A DNA stretch of 64,000 nt, taken from Syncephalis plumigaleata (Eukaryota; Zoopagomycota; Zoopagomycetes; Zoopagales; Piptocephalidaceae). Positions 11,638 to 22,489 of the stretch are shown here, one piece after another (positions within the stretch are counted from its first letter, which is position 1; each line of letters starts with the position of its first letter). The translations under genes were made by a program, and so were the position numbers. Where the stretch lies: NCBI GenBank assembly GCA_025201365.1, contig JAIXMF010000037.1, positions 1 to 64,000 of the forward strand, given 5' to 3'. Below the pieces are notes generated by a model. It ran no database searches and was not told the DNA's origin. It saw only the letters and a program-made list of their open reading frames with translations.

Positions 11638-14600
11638 TTATCGTGTACGATGATGAGATGATGATGATGATGATGATGGTGTGGCAGTAGTAGTACTATG
11701 TGTTGTTGTATTTGTAGTATTAGTAGAATGCGTATGTTGTGGATGATGACTATGATGACTATGGTGATTATGATGTGTAGACGATGATGCGGTAGGTGAA
11801 GATATAGACGTAGAATGATGTTGACTATGATGATGACTATGATGGTGATGATGATGATGCGATGGATGTGAATGTGAATGCGTATGATGACTATTATTAT
11901 TACTACTCATCGTATTACTAGAAGAGTTATTATGATGACTATGACTATGACTATGACTATGATGGTGACCACTATTACTAGTGCTTTTACGTGGTGTATC
12001 TGGTGTTTTCATAATAGTTTCATCGCCTGTGGTATTGCTATTACGTCGATGTTCCATTTTCTCGTAGAGTTCACGTAATCGTTCTCCTCGTATTTCAATG
12101 GGCCAAAAGTAACTGGCGAACTTCCATAAATGACGTCGTCTACGTGATCGTTCCGACGAGGAACTACGTGAGAACTGCTGATCTAGCAATCGTGTAATAT
12201 GTCTGCCTACATCGGTGACACATTGCGTGGTACGTGCCACTTTCTCGGTAGGTGCACACCGCTCGGATTCCGTTTGTAACCAGCGTAGTGCACGTCTCAC
12301 CGGTCGTAATAGCTCTTTACACTCTGCCTCGTCCATACTCGCGTATTTCTCCTCTTCTGTATCGTCTATCGGATGATGACCATGTCCATTAACCGTGTTA
12401 CTATTGCTATTTGTAGTAGATTTGCTACGTGAATTAGTATGTGATCTTGATCGACCATTATTCGTGGTAGTGCTGGTGCTAGATCGTTTCGATGTCGATG
12501 TATTATGACGAGAGGATGAGGAGGTTTTCGGTGTGGATGATGATGGTACGGCCTCTGAATCCGATGAAGCTAACGCGTTGTCTGATAGTTCACTTAATGA
12601 AGACGACTCGTCACCGTGTTTCATCGATCGACGTTGTGTTGACGAGGTAGATCGTGTAGGTGTCGATGTGGATGCCGTTCTACTATTGCCGTTATTGTTA
12701 CGTCGTTTACTCGATGCACGACTATCACTACCGGATTCGTGTGCCGTAGGTGTGGATCGATGACGTACCGCCTGAGTTGCTGGACTTTGTACGGGTACAC
12801 CTCGTCCTACATCCCGTAGTACGCGTAATAGATTGTCGGCACGTCGTTGCAAATGAGTAGGTCCCGGGGTGAGTCGTGCACCCTGCGCACCACGTTCATC
12901 GCCGAATATCTTCTTATCGAGTTGCAACTCCTTGTCGTCCCGTATTCGTTCCCAGGCACCAAATCCATGTCGATGTATACCAACTAGCAGGCAGGCATCA
13001 TCGCGCGGTGTCCATGGTACACTCCAGTTCAATGTGCCACGCAATTGAATAGGCATACGGAAACGAACCGGTTCCGCGATACTACTCAATTGTTTATGCA
13101 ACGAGCGTAGATCGGCCAGTCGTTGTAGCATCTGACCGGCATTAATGGTGACACCGCTAATCTCGCATTGAATCGCTTTATCCGCCTTGCGTCGCGTTGT
13201 CAATGCGGTGAATATGTCGTCCACCTCTCCTAGTTGTGCTATCACCGCATCCTTGCAAAGCGACTCGATATCCTTGGCTAACTTCATGATGAGCTCCTTA
13301 TTCTTATGAGCTAGATCCGCCTCGTTAACCACTAGATCGTATCGATCGCGTGGATGTCCGAATCGCATCATACCACGCGATAATGCGCGTACTTCTCGTT
13401 CCGTAAATGCTTCACCGTCATCATCGTCATCATCTGTATCCGAGGCAAATCCACCCGTCGCTGTTGTTGATTGACGTGTAGCGGCACGTCTACTACTACG
13501 TGATCGTTTACGTCCCTCGCCTACCGCTTCCAAATCCTCGCGTATTCCATTCACGGCGGTCGACGCCGCTTTACGCTTTCTCGTAGCTGACCACATTTCG
13601 GCTTGTGCTTCAGCTTCCTTTTCCGCTTCGATTCGTTCGCGCTCCTCCTTGGGCACGATATCCTCCCAGGACATGTCGCCACCGTAATCGGCCACTTGGA
13701 ATTGAGCGAGGAATTCCGCGCCACCATCGCTTGTTTGAGCACCACCCGCCGCTGCTTCTTCAACCGCGGCCGTGTCGTGTTGTTCCGCCCTGTCGAGTAT
13801 CTCATCCAAATCAAGATCATCGAGTTTCTTTTGATTCGGTGTCTCTTGAAATAGATTCTTGGCACCAAACTTCAGGATGGCATTCAATTCCTCCTTCGTG
13901 AACTGACCGGCGTATGATTTGGTTTTACTGGCGGCACCTCGCTCCTTGAGTAGATTGGCACCGGACGTATCCATACCGCTCACCAATAGATATTCCAATA
14001 CCATTTTACGCTTTGCACGTTCGAGCACCTCCTCCTCAATGGTGCCCTTCGACACGAATCGATAAACGTTCACGGTACGCGTTTGACCGATACGATGTGC
14101 GCGTGCCATCGCTTGCAGATCATTCTGTGGATTCCAGTCGGAATCGAATATAATAACCGTGTCGGCCGTCTCCAGATTAATACCAAGACCACCGGCACGC
14201 GTCGATAATAGGAAACAGAAATCCGGCGAGTTAGGCGCGTTAAAGTGATCGATGGCCTTTTTACGCATTTCATTGGGTACACTACCGTCAAGTCGTTGGT
14301 GCGGGAATCCACGCAGTGCAATGTAATCCTGGATAATGTCGAGTAGACGCACCATCTGCGAGAATATCAATACACGATGACCACCCTGACGAAGACGCAT
14401 CAACAATTTATCGAGTAGCACCATCTTGCCGCTGTTCATGATTAGGCCGCGTAGCTGTTCCTCGCGCGACAATCCCATGGGTTCCGCACCCTCGAATAAA
14501 TACGGGTGATTACTCGATTTCTGCAATTCCACCGCAATGTTAAGCATACTAAGCTGACCCGGTCCACTATTACCACGATTTAACACCTCAAAATTACGCG

Positions 14601-17600
14601 TTAGAATGTTCTTGTAATAGTGAAGTTGCATCGGCGACAATTCCACACGTAGGATACGTTCCGTCTTCTTGGGCAGCGACTTTTCCACGTCCTTCTTCAA
14701 ACGACGCAACATCAACGGACGCAATAGCTCGTGTAGTTCCCGAATCTTTATCTCTTGCTGTTCACTGCTCGCACCCTCCATGTCGAATTCGAATTCGGCT
14801 GACATGGCATGTCGGTCGGGCATTAGGAAATTGACGAGCGCGTACAATTCCTTGACGGAATTCTGCAATGGTGTACCCGTGATGAGTAGACGATTCGTAT
14901 GGTGGAATTCCGAGAGCACTTCGTGTAGTTGCGATTCACTATTCTTAAGTCGATGCGCTTCATCAACGGCTAGGTAAGCCCAACGGATGGCGCCTAGTTC
15001 GCGACGATCCTTCAGAATCAACTCGTAAGTGGTAAGTAGCGCGTTGAATTTAACGCGTCTTCCTCCAGTTTGTCCCGTACTAGGCAGGTAGAACTCGTAT
15101 TCCCGGATAAACTCACGGCTCTTACTATCACCGACATAGGCAATGATATTCAAATCGGGTGCCCATCTAGCGAATTCACGCTGCCAATTACCAAGGGTGG
15201 ATAATGGCACGACAACTAAGAATGGACCATAGATTTCCGCCGTATGGTACAAATAGGATAACCACGAGATGGTTTGTACAGTCTTGCCCAATCCCATTTC
15301 ATCCTATACATACATGTATATTAGTTAGTTAGAATAGTTGTAATAAATAGTAAAATAAAGATGCTTACCGCTAGTATACCATTCTCGTTACGTGACCATA
15401 AATAACTCATCCAGTTCAAACTGGTCAGCTGATAATCGCGTAGTTGTCCACCCACCAAGTAGTCGGGCTGCGCTGTCATACGCTTAAACGTGGGACGTGG
15501 CCGATGTCGTCCATAAGTGACACTACGATGCGGGACACGCGCATGTTGTTCACGCTCTAAGAACGCATCAATTTCCGCTTGATATCGTTCAGAGATTAGA
15601 TCGGCCGACTCCCACGTACACTGGATGTAGGGTAGTCGCTTCCATTTACACAGATATTCGATGATGGTGGCACCGGTTGGTGTACGCGGTGTCTCGCCTG
15701 GCGGTACACTCTGCGTGGTAGTTTGTCGACTGGCGATCACACGCTCCACCGTCTTATAGTCTTCAAGTGCCGCGCGTTCCAACTCGATGTTAATGTCGTG
15801 CTGCTCGATATCCTCGCGTGTAGTAGTAGGATCCGATCGAATGGCTTGATCGTAGGCGACCACTTGACGAACGAAATTCTCCACTCGTTTGAAACCCTTG
15901 AATCCGCGTAGATCATCGTAGCTATCCCAAGTGTCGTGTAGATGACTCCAACCCTTCCATTTAACTAGGAATTGAAGCTGTTCCGGCGTTGTATCCTCCG
16001 TGATTTCTGTATAGATGATTAGTTATATATGTTCTTACGAGACATTGGTGCATTATCACTTACCGGTACCTGACATAGTGCGATAGTCATGGATACTCTC
16101 AATCATATCGCCTTCCTCCTCTTCAACTGCACACAATTGCATTAGATAATCGTTCATTCTGTCAAGTCATCATTGTACTCACCTTTAACATTGGTTGTCT
16201 TATGTATTTCATAATACATCTCATCATCTTCATCGGATAGGCCCCAGTCTTGATTATCCAATTCTCCATAGTTAACGGCACTGGAACGAGATCGATTAGA
16301 TGAACGTAGATAGTTACTTGTATCATCATTACGACGTGCTATTAGGAAATGGAGCATAATGATTATTATTATTATTATCGTTGCACGCTCAATTCATCCC
16401 ACTTCTATTGTGATGATGATTATTACCTTTACGAACTTTAGCTTTTTTGTTAGCAAACCATTCACCATCACTGGATGAACCACCTTCCTCAGCAAATTTA
16501 GGTGTATATTCATGCGTACGATCTTAATAAATGAATAAACAATAAATAAGTAACTAATAGTACTGGTATGATAAACTAGCTTACCTGTTACTGGACTGGA
16601 GATAATACGAGATGATTTCATCGATTTCTTAACCTTCTTCTTAATCTTTCTACTACCCTTACGACGCTTTTTACCATATTCATAATCATCATCGTCGTCG
16701 TCATCGTCATCATCCATGCGATCACTATTGTCGTCGTCATCTTCATCTTCTTCGGTGGATATAAAAGAGTCCGCATATTGTTCGTATGTCTTCTGCTCAT
16801 AGTTTCCACCTTCATAGACACTATCATCGTCCGACTAGTATATTCATTATGTTAAGTATATTGTATAGCATTAATGCCAATAATAACACTTACCTCTTGA
16901 TATTGGTGGGACACGGAACGAACACGCGATGATCGACGTAATCCATAGAGTTCAGCGTCTAATTCCTCATGACGTTGATGTAAGCGTTGACGTTGACGTG
17001 ATGATGATGATGATGATGCCACTGTTTTAATAGGTTTGCTACCAATAACATCATCGCCATCTTCATAGTCGTCTTCATCTTCATCATCTTCATCGGTAAA
17101 TTGATTCATTTTGGTGGATTTAATAGTACGATTACGTACTGAAGAAGATGCAGTTGCTGAAGTGATACGCGACTTTTTCGATTGAATAGTGTTGGCGGTT
17201 GGTCGATAGTCTTCTGCACCACTTAGTTCTTCGAATGATACGTCGAATTCATCTATAAACGCATCTTCATCACTAGCTGATATATTATGGTCGTTATTAT
17301 ATGGATGATTAGCGTGGTGTGCGCGATGCTCGTTGCCTTTAGCGCCACTACTCGTTGTCGGTTTATTCGACTCGTGCACGGTGGATACTATGTCGGTTAG
17401 AGCGTGTTTACCCGTGCCACTCGACTGTTTACCGCGATCGTCCTCGCTTAGATCACTCGCCTCCGACAGACTGACCGGTGTAGTGGCAATACCGCCTAGA
17501 ATGACATCGTCTTCGTCTTCATCGTCATACGCCGTAAAAATATCGGTTTGAGGACGCTCCGCTAATCATATAACAGCAACAAGACCAACATTAATATGCT

Positions 17601-17810
17601 TAGACAAAGAAGTGGCGTCGCTTCAATATATATATGCATATTTATAAACAATAGTCTCGTTGGATAGCTAGTCTAGTATGGGTCGGTCGACACGAGTATA
17701 CTATGACAGCGAGGCAGATGATGGAATTCTCACCTCCATCATGATGCTGTAACAGTCTATGCTATACTATTGATCTTTTAATCCACCCTGCATAACGGCT
17801 TACCTGCCAT
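11638..17810 (-). CDS. CHD1: CHD1-type chromodomain helicase DNA-binding protein
   Basis: An ATP-dependent nucleosome spacing remodeller. The start (ATGGCAG, 17810-17804) joins over a roughly 240-nt intron to an acidic N-terminal region, then [19 protein letters not shown] near 16270. Two chromodomains follow ([17 protein letters not shown] near 15950; [17 protein letters not shown] near 15630). The Snf2 motor has [11 protein letters not shown] at the 15.3 kb splice junction, [12 protein letters not shown] near 14950, and the motif VI region [14 protein letters not shown] near 14090. A SANT-SLIDE region ([21 protein letters not shown]) lies near 12980, and a CHCT/DUF4208 helical domain ([16 protein letters not shown] to [11 protein letters not shown]) near 12100-12340. 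The last roughly 120 codons are runs of Ser, His and Asn. About nine exons; most of the motor and C-terminus is one exon of 3.66 kb. It is convergent with the ATG4 group. Confidence 0.93.
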
Positions 17811-18059
17811 GGCGTAAATACTAGTTTAGTAGAAGGTCCACAAGGGCAGGAGAAGCAACGATCGACGGGTGTTGATATTATTTGCAATCTAAAATTCACG
17901 AATGCCACACGCGATGTCAATACAAAACAAAAAGTTGAATAGGTGTGTGTGTGAGTGTATGCGTTTGTGCGCTTGTGTTTGTGTGGGTAGTGTGGTAGGA
18001 ATGAGAAAAATATCAGGAGGAGGAATGTGGAAGGATGCGTCTGCTGTGTTCTGCTACTA

Positions 18060-18286
18060 CAGTGTTTTTCCATCCATTTTGCGCATTTATCCTTTAACAT
18101 TTGCTGTTTATTAATAAATAGATTCACACAATTGTTAACACCATTATTACCATAGAAATGCCAATTGATATAGCATGATAATAATAACAATTCAGTATTA
18201 GTAATGGATCATTTATTGATAGTATTAAATATTATTTATTCATAAAGACAGAAGGCTAACTGCGCAAATTGGATGGAAAAAGCCTG
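18060..18286. mobile_element. 227-bp MITE, deletion derivative of the 32.5 kb element (element E2)
   Basis: Flanked by TA on both sides. The left end reads CAGTGTTTTTCCATCCATTT and the reverse-complemented right end CAGGCTTTTTCCATCCAATT, both continuing into TGCGCA and a TTAxCCTTT stretch. The left 165 bp and right 65 bp match element E4 at 32.5-33.1 kb almost base for base, while about 350 bp of its middle are missing. It has no coding capacity. It lies about 250 bp upstream of the CHD1 start. Confidence 0.75.
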
Positions 18287-18918
18287 TATTGCTAATGTGG
18301 CGCTTATTATAATTATTATTATGATAGCACTCTTGCTGTCGGAACACCTTCCCTTTTTTCCCTTTTTCTTCCGCTAATATCAATGGAATAAAGAGAATGT
18401 CAATCGATTAAGAGATGAAAGAAACACGACAACTAGACTAGCTTGTTTATTAGTAGTGTCAATAGTCAGAACTATTAACTACGATTACATCAATAGTAGA
18501 TATATAAAATAGAGTAGAGTAATAATGTGGCTACTATTGCAATGGTACTCGTGTGTACTTTTTGTTGCAATGCTAATCCAATCATCGATGAATATGCAGT
18601 TGTATGGGCTCGGCATGCCTGTGTTCGTTGTGTATATAAACTGCTATAAGGTAAGATGGAGCAATAAAGAAGTATCACGTGTAGACAACTTGCTCCAGCT
18701 TATTGGACTAGTCTATCCGCCGTATACAATAACTAGATATTATGATCACTGCAACTATGTATTAATAAAAAGAGTACCTACTCTATTGTTGCTACTATAA
18801 TGAAAATGAGAAAAGAGCATAACAATGTACTATGTCACCTATTCTATGAATCATAATATTGAATATGCAAGTGAACACAACACCGGATAATTAATAACAG
18901 AACAACTCATACTTTTAT
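18287..18918. other. intergenic stretch, no gene seen
   Basis: About 630 bp between E2 and the end of the phospholipase-D-family gene. It is AT-rich with poly-T and TATATA runs. The longest plus-strand frame here (18525-18800) has a hydrophobic start but no homology I know and no splice context, so I do not call it. Confidence 0.35.
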
Positions 18919-20496
18919 TCACTGAACTACTTGTGGCGTTCTTTGTATTTGAAATGGTATATTCGGCCTAAAGCACTGATCCAAACGTTTCAAGTATAAT
19001 TTCAACGTTGCTACCATAGCACGCGTAGCTTCTTTATCGTCAAAGAGTATATTGAACTCTTGCGAGTAATATCCCGATTGCAAATCCCAATTACCACTGC
19101 CCGCGAACATCAATCTGTTGTCTATGATCATCAGTTTAGCGTGTGAGCTGTTGCCTGGTTTTTGGTTGCTACCAGGGTGAGTATTTTCCTGTGGTGCGGT
19201 TACCCAACGAATATTAAGTATACCCTTTACTTTGGGATTAGCATTGACATCTCGCATGAGTAGATTGGCTGCATCGTCATTCGTACCATCAGCACCTATT
19301 AACACAAGTCGAATTAATATAGCAATTCATTGTCATCGACTGCTTCATTGCTTACCTCTAACTATATACGCCTTTTGCCCGTTATCCAACATACCCTTGG
19401 AAAGAATAATATGAACGATAATATCGCGCTCCAATGCTTTCACCACTGCTTTACGCATGATAGGCATATTGAAATTGGGAGTCAGTATGAATACCTCTTT
19501 ACTCGCATTCTCCAATGCCGTAAGCCATACGGCACTCTGTGGCGATGTAATCGAGTGCAATCTAAGAGTGAAGCCACTACGCGCCGTTCTTCCCGCAACG
19601 ATCATCGGCACGATTTTCAATGAGCTTGGTGGAGGTGTCGGTTGCAAGTGTCGCGATAGATTATCCGGTTTCAATTGTAGCAGCTGGTAGAAATCCGCTC
19701 GCATTGCCTTGGCTATATCACCGTACATTTGTATGCCCATCTCGAGTGCTGGCTCTTCGTCGATATTCTTAGAGCCGATACACGACCATATACCATCGAC
19801 AACAATGTTCTTTGAATGGATACTGCCCATCGGTGCGATATGATAATGGAATACCTCCAGTTCAAGATTCTGATAGTTCTGTGGATCGAGCTTAATAACT
19901 CTAGGATCCATTTGTCGGTAGAATGGCAAGCTAAGCGTCACATACTTTTTGGCTAGCGAGAAAGCATAGGTGAACAGAGTGGTGGAGTCAAAGGTAATTT
20001 TAATCTTGATGGGTTGTCCGTTCATTGGTACACGCATGTTTAATTGTTTAAGTGCCGCCTGAATAACATGGCCGCATCGACTATTGGGATCGTAGAAATA
20101 CGTTTGAAGTAGCACCTCCTCTTTGGCCTTCATAATGGTATCGAAATAGAGGTCTTCGCAGATTCTATCCATTGGACTATAGTTCATGGATGTCTTTACT
20201 ATACCGCCAGATGTGGCGACATGTTCTTTAGGTACGGTGGATGATTCCGGTCGTTCAGCTACCACTTTCATCACCTCATTGTAGATGGTCTGGGCTAGCG
20301 GGGTAAATGAAAGGGAGCCAGGTGAATGAGGTAGACTGGCCGTTCTTGACAGTGAACCTGATGATGATAATGATGAGGAAGAGCTACTTCGTTGTGCCGG
20401 TTGCCCTGGTATACTGGTCGTTTCTGCTGTTGTAAAAAGCAGCGTAGCACCAATAATCAGTGATATCCAGTGCATTTTCTTATACATTTTGTTCAC
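18919..20496 (-). CDS. secreted phospholipase-D-family protein with two HKD motifs
   Basis: Two exons (20496 to about 19355, and about 19297 to 18919) give roughly 500 residues. An N-terminal signal peptide (hydrophobic WISLIIGATLLFTTAET) suggests secretion or ER entry. A Ser-rich linker follows. The first HKD motif is HSKNIVVDGIWSCIGSKNID and the second is HAKLMIIDNRLMFAGSGNWD; each has H, K, D and the GSxN loop, so the catalytic pair looks intact. The layout resembles cardiolipin synthase-like and other bacterial-type PLD enzymes rather than the large PX-PH eukaryotic PLDs. The substrate may be a phospholipid or nucleic acid and cannot be told from sequence alone. The start could be either of the first two Met codons (MNKMYKKM). 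Confidence 0.85.
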
Positions 20497-20699
20497 TTTA
20501 TTAGTGGAGCAATAATGGTAACATAAAGTAATAGTGTCGTTAATAGGAATGATATGCTAATCGTGTAGTTTTTTTAATTATCGTAACGACATGAAAAGAA
20601 GCGTAGCTGCTTGACCAACGAATGGCAAGTTAGCGTAACGTGTGGTAGCACAAATGAGTGCAACAATTGAGTGGATGATATTAATGACACCAGTGGAGA

Positions 20700-20745
20700 A
20701 AAGAATATGTGAGTGAGTGAGTGAGTGAGTGAGTGAGTGCGCGGG
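20700..20745. repeat. GTGA tetranucleotide microsatellite
   Basis: About seven tandem GTGA units within the upstream region of the phospholipase-D-family gene. The surrounding 20497-20997 contains no gene that I can support. Confidence 0.6.
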
Positions 20746-20997
20746 TGTGCGGGTGAGTAGACGAGTAAGCAAAAGTGGTTTATTAGTGCAGCTTATATGA
20801 GGAAAAAAAGAAATGGCAGAATGAAAAACCTCCGCTTATTTGGTTTAAATGCTAAACTCCGTTTACTGTGGAGTGCCACGTTGTACCTCCTAAATGTAGT
20901 CAACTCAAACGTGCTTACATCTATGCTTGTAAAGCTCCGTTCAAGTTTCCCCCTGTATCCTTGATACCAATTCACAACTATTTGATAGTAAAAACTA

Positions 20998-21705
20998 CAG
21001 GATTGTTCCAATTGATTAACACTGTTAGGTATTAACTTTTGCTCTTATTAATAAATAATCTTGCGCATTCATTATTAGCGAAGTCAATATATAACATTAG
21101 TGTCTGTGTACGTCATTAATGCTCTCTATAGTACGTTCACCTTATAACTCCTGTTGATCGTATTCATTATATGACAGCGTATACAGTATCTTAGTGTTAT
21201 ACACTGGACATCGTATGCTTATAAATACGATACTTTATTAGCATTCTAAATAAAACATTATATCTATTGACTATCTCCTGTATTGTAGCGTATCTATTAA
21301 TGTGCGTGACGTAGTCGACCGTAGTAACATTTCACTGATTGTAGATGTTACTTTGCAAATGCTTAAACATTATATGTTGATTCAAGTAGCCAGAATACAT
21401 AATACACTAGGCACCTATGCATTAAAATAAGCTAGGTGTACCATTATTATTATTATTTGGCAGATACATTCCTAGTGCAAGGTAAATTCTAATTATGCAG
21501 AGCATTGTTCGATGCTGCCTTAATGGCATTTGCATTGTGGTTAATAACATGAGGTGAATGCTAAACAAAGAGTAAAGCATCTGCTAAGAGAGCATTCCAT
21601 ACTCACATAATGACAACGACAGTGATGCTAACTAATATGCAAATCTATTTATTAATAAGAACAAAAGTTAAAGGCTAACAATGCCAACTGGTTGGTAGAA
21701 CACTG
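20998..21705. mobile_element. 708-bp TA-flanked non-coding DNA element (element E3)
   Basis: The left end begins CAGGATTGTTCCAATTG and the reverse-complemented right end CAGTGTTCTACCAACCAG. Both then share GTTAG, TTAACTTTTG and TCTTATTAATAAATA, giving an imperfect inverted repeat of about 70 bp with TA at both outer edges. No long reading frame and no Fanzor motif lies inside. The end pattern (CAG..., GTTAGCCTTT, TTATTAATAAATA) is shared with E1, so the two belong to one superfamily. It separates the phospholipase-D-family gene from SOM1. Confidence 0.65.
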
Positions 21706-21814
21706 TAGTACTAAACTAGTATAACGTATATCTACTTCTAAACATGTGTTAAGCAATGATAATGGTCATTGAATTCCTCTCTAATGATTATGGCTACACT
21801 TGCTAATTAGCAGC

Positions 21815-22098
21815 CTATTTGGACGCTGTAAACGACGACGATGCTGAGGCTGGTGCTGAGGCTGATGACATATTACCAGAATGCACTGGCACAAGTTCTC
21901 GTGTGGGCTTACCGAGACACCTAGTGGTAGAACTTATTTAGCATGTCTACGTCATTCGCCAACTCTATTAGCTACTTACCGTTCAAAGTAACGAGCAATA
22001 GGTCTACAAATAACGCCATGTCGTAGATACTCGCACTTGTACTGTACCAACTGCAGTAATTCGCAGTTGGCAGGAAGTGTATCCATGGTAGTCAGCAT
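21815..22098 (-). CDS. SOM1: SOM1-like subunit of the mitochondrial inner membrane peptidase complex
   Basis: Exons 22098-21980 and 21920-21815 join to a 74-residue protein. It carries NCELLQLVQYKCEY, then VICRPIARYFERC, the four-cysteine pattern of the SOM1 family (C, C, C, C spaced in two helical hairpins), followed by TRELV and a Ser/Ala-rich tail. Som1 associates with the Imp1/Imp2 peptidase in the intermembrane space of mitochondria and helps process sorted precursors. The intron is 59 nt (GTAAGT...CACTAG). A second Met at 22085 (MDTLPANCELL) could also be the start; the conserved core is unaffected. Confidence 0.8.
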
Positions 22099-22489
22099 TC
22101 TATGTCAATAGGAATGACGACACGTAAAGACAAGACAAGACAAGACAAGAACGAAGAAACCAAAATGTTCTACTTTTCATTAGTAGTATACAGTTTTATT
22201 TTTCTTTATTCCATTTATTAGGCCTGACGTGATTTTCATGACAAATAACGAGGATTCTAATCGGATATCTACTGTGCCGTAGCAATAGGGCCTATTATCA
22301 CTTTACAAGTCAGAGGAAAATAGCTCTCGCTTCCTATCCTGTACTGTAAGGTTGTAGCTCTTTTTCTTCGCTCCTCTCCAGCTGTGTATGGGCGTATGTA
22401 TTTGGCCAAAGTTCGCTTCTTTTAATTGCTACAAGTCTATCCTAGTTCATTGATTATTGTTACTGCTATCGAAACGATACTAGCAAGTA
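22099..22489. promoter_or_regulatory. divergent spacer between SOM1 and the TRAF7-like gene
   Basis: About 390 bp between opposite-strand starts. It has an ACAAG short tandem repeat at about 22130-22150 and a TCTTTTT-rich part; nothing else stands out. It likely serves as a shared promoter. Confidence 0.4.

Noticed and set aside
12533-12763. Open frames antisense to CHD1
   Set aside because: They are shadows of the Ser/Arg-rich coding sequence on the other strand.
18525-18800. 91-codon frame with a hydrophobic start that resembles a signal peptide
   Set aside because: No recognisable family, AT-rich composition, and no conserved block; I cannot tell it from chance.
20700-20745. Regularly spaced GTGA units as a possible array
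   Set aside because: A simple tetranucleotide microsatellite; no spacer-repeat structure as in CRISPR.
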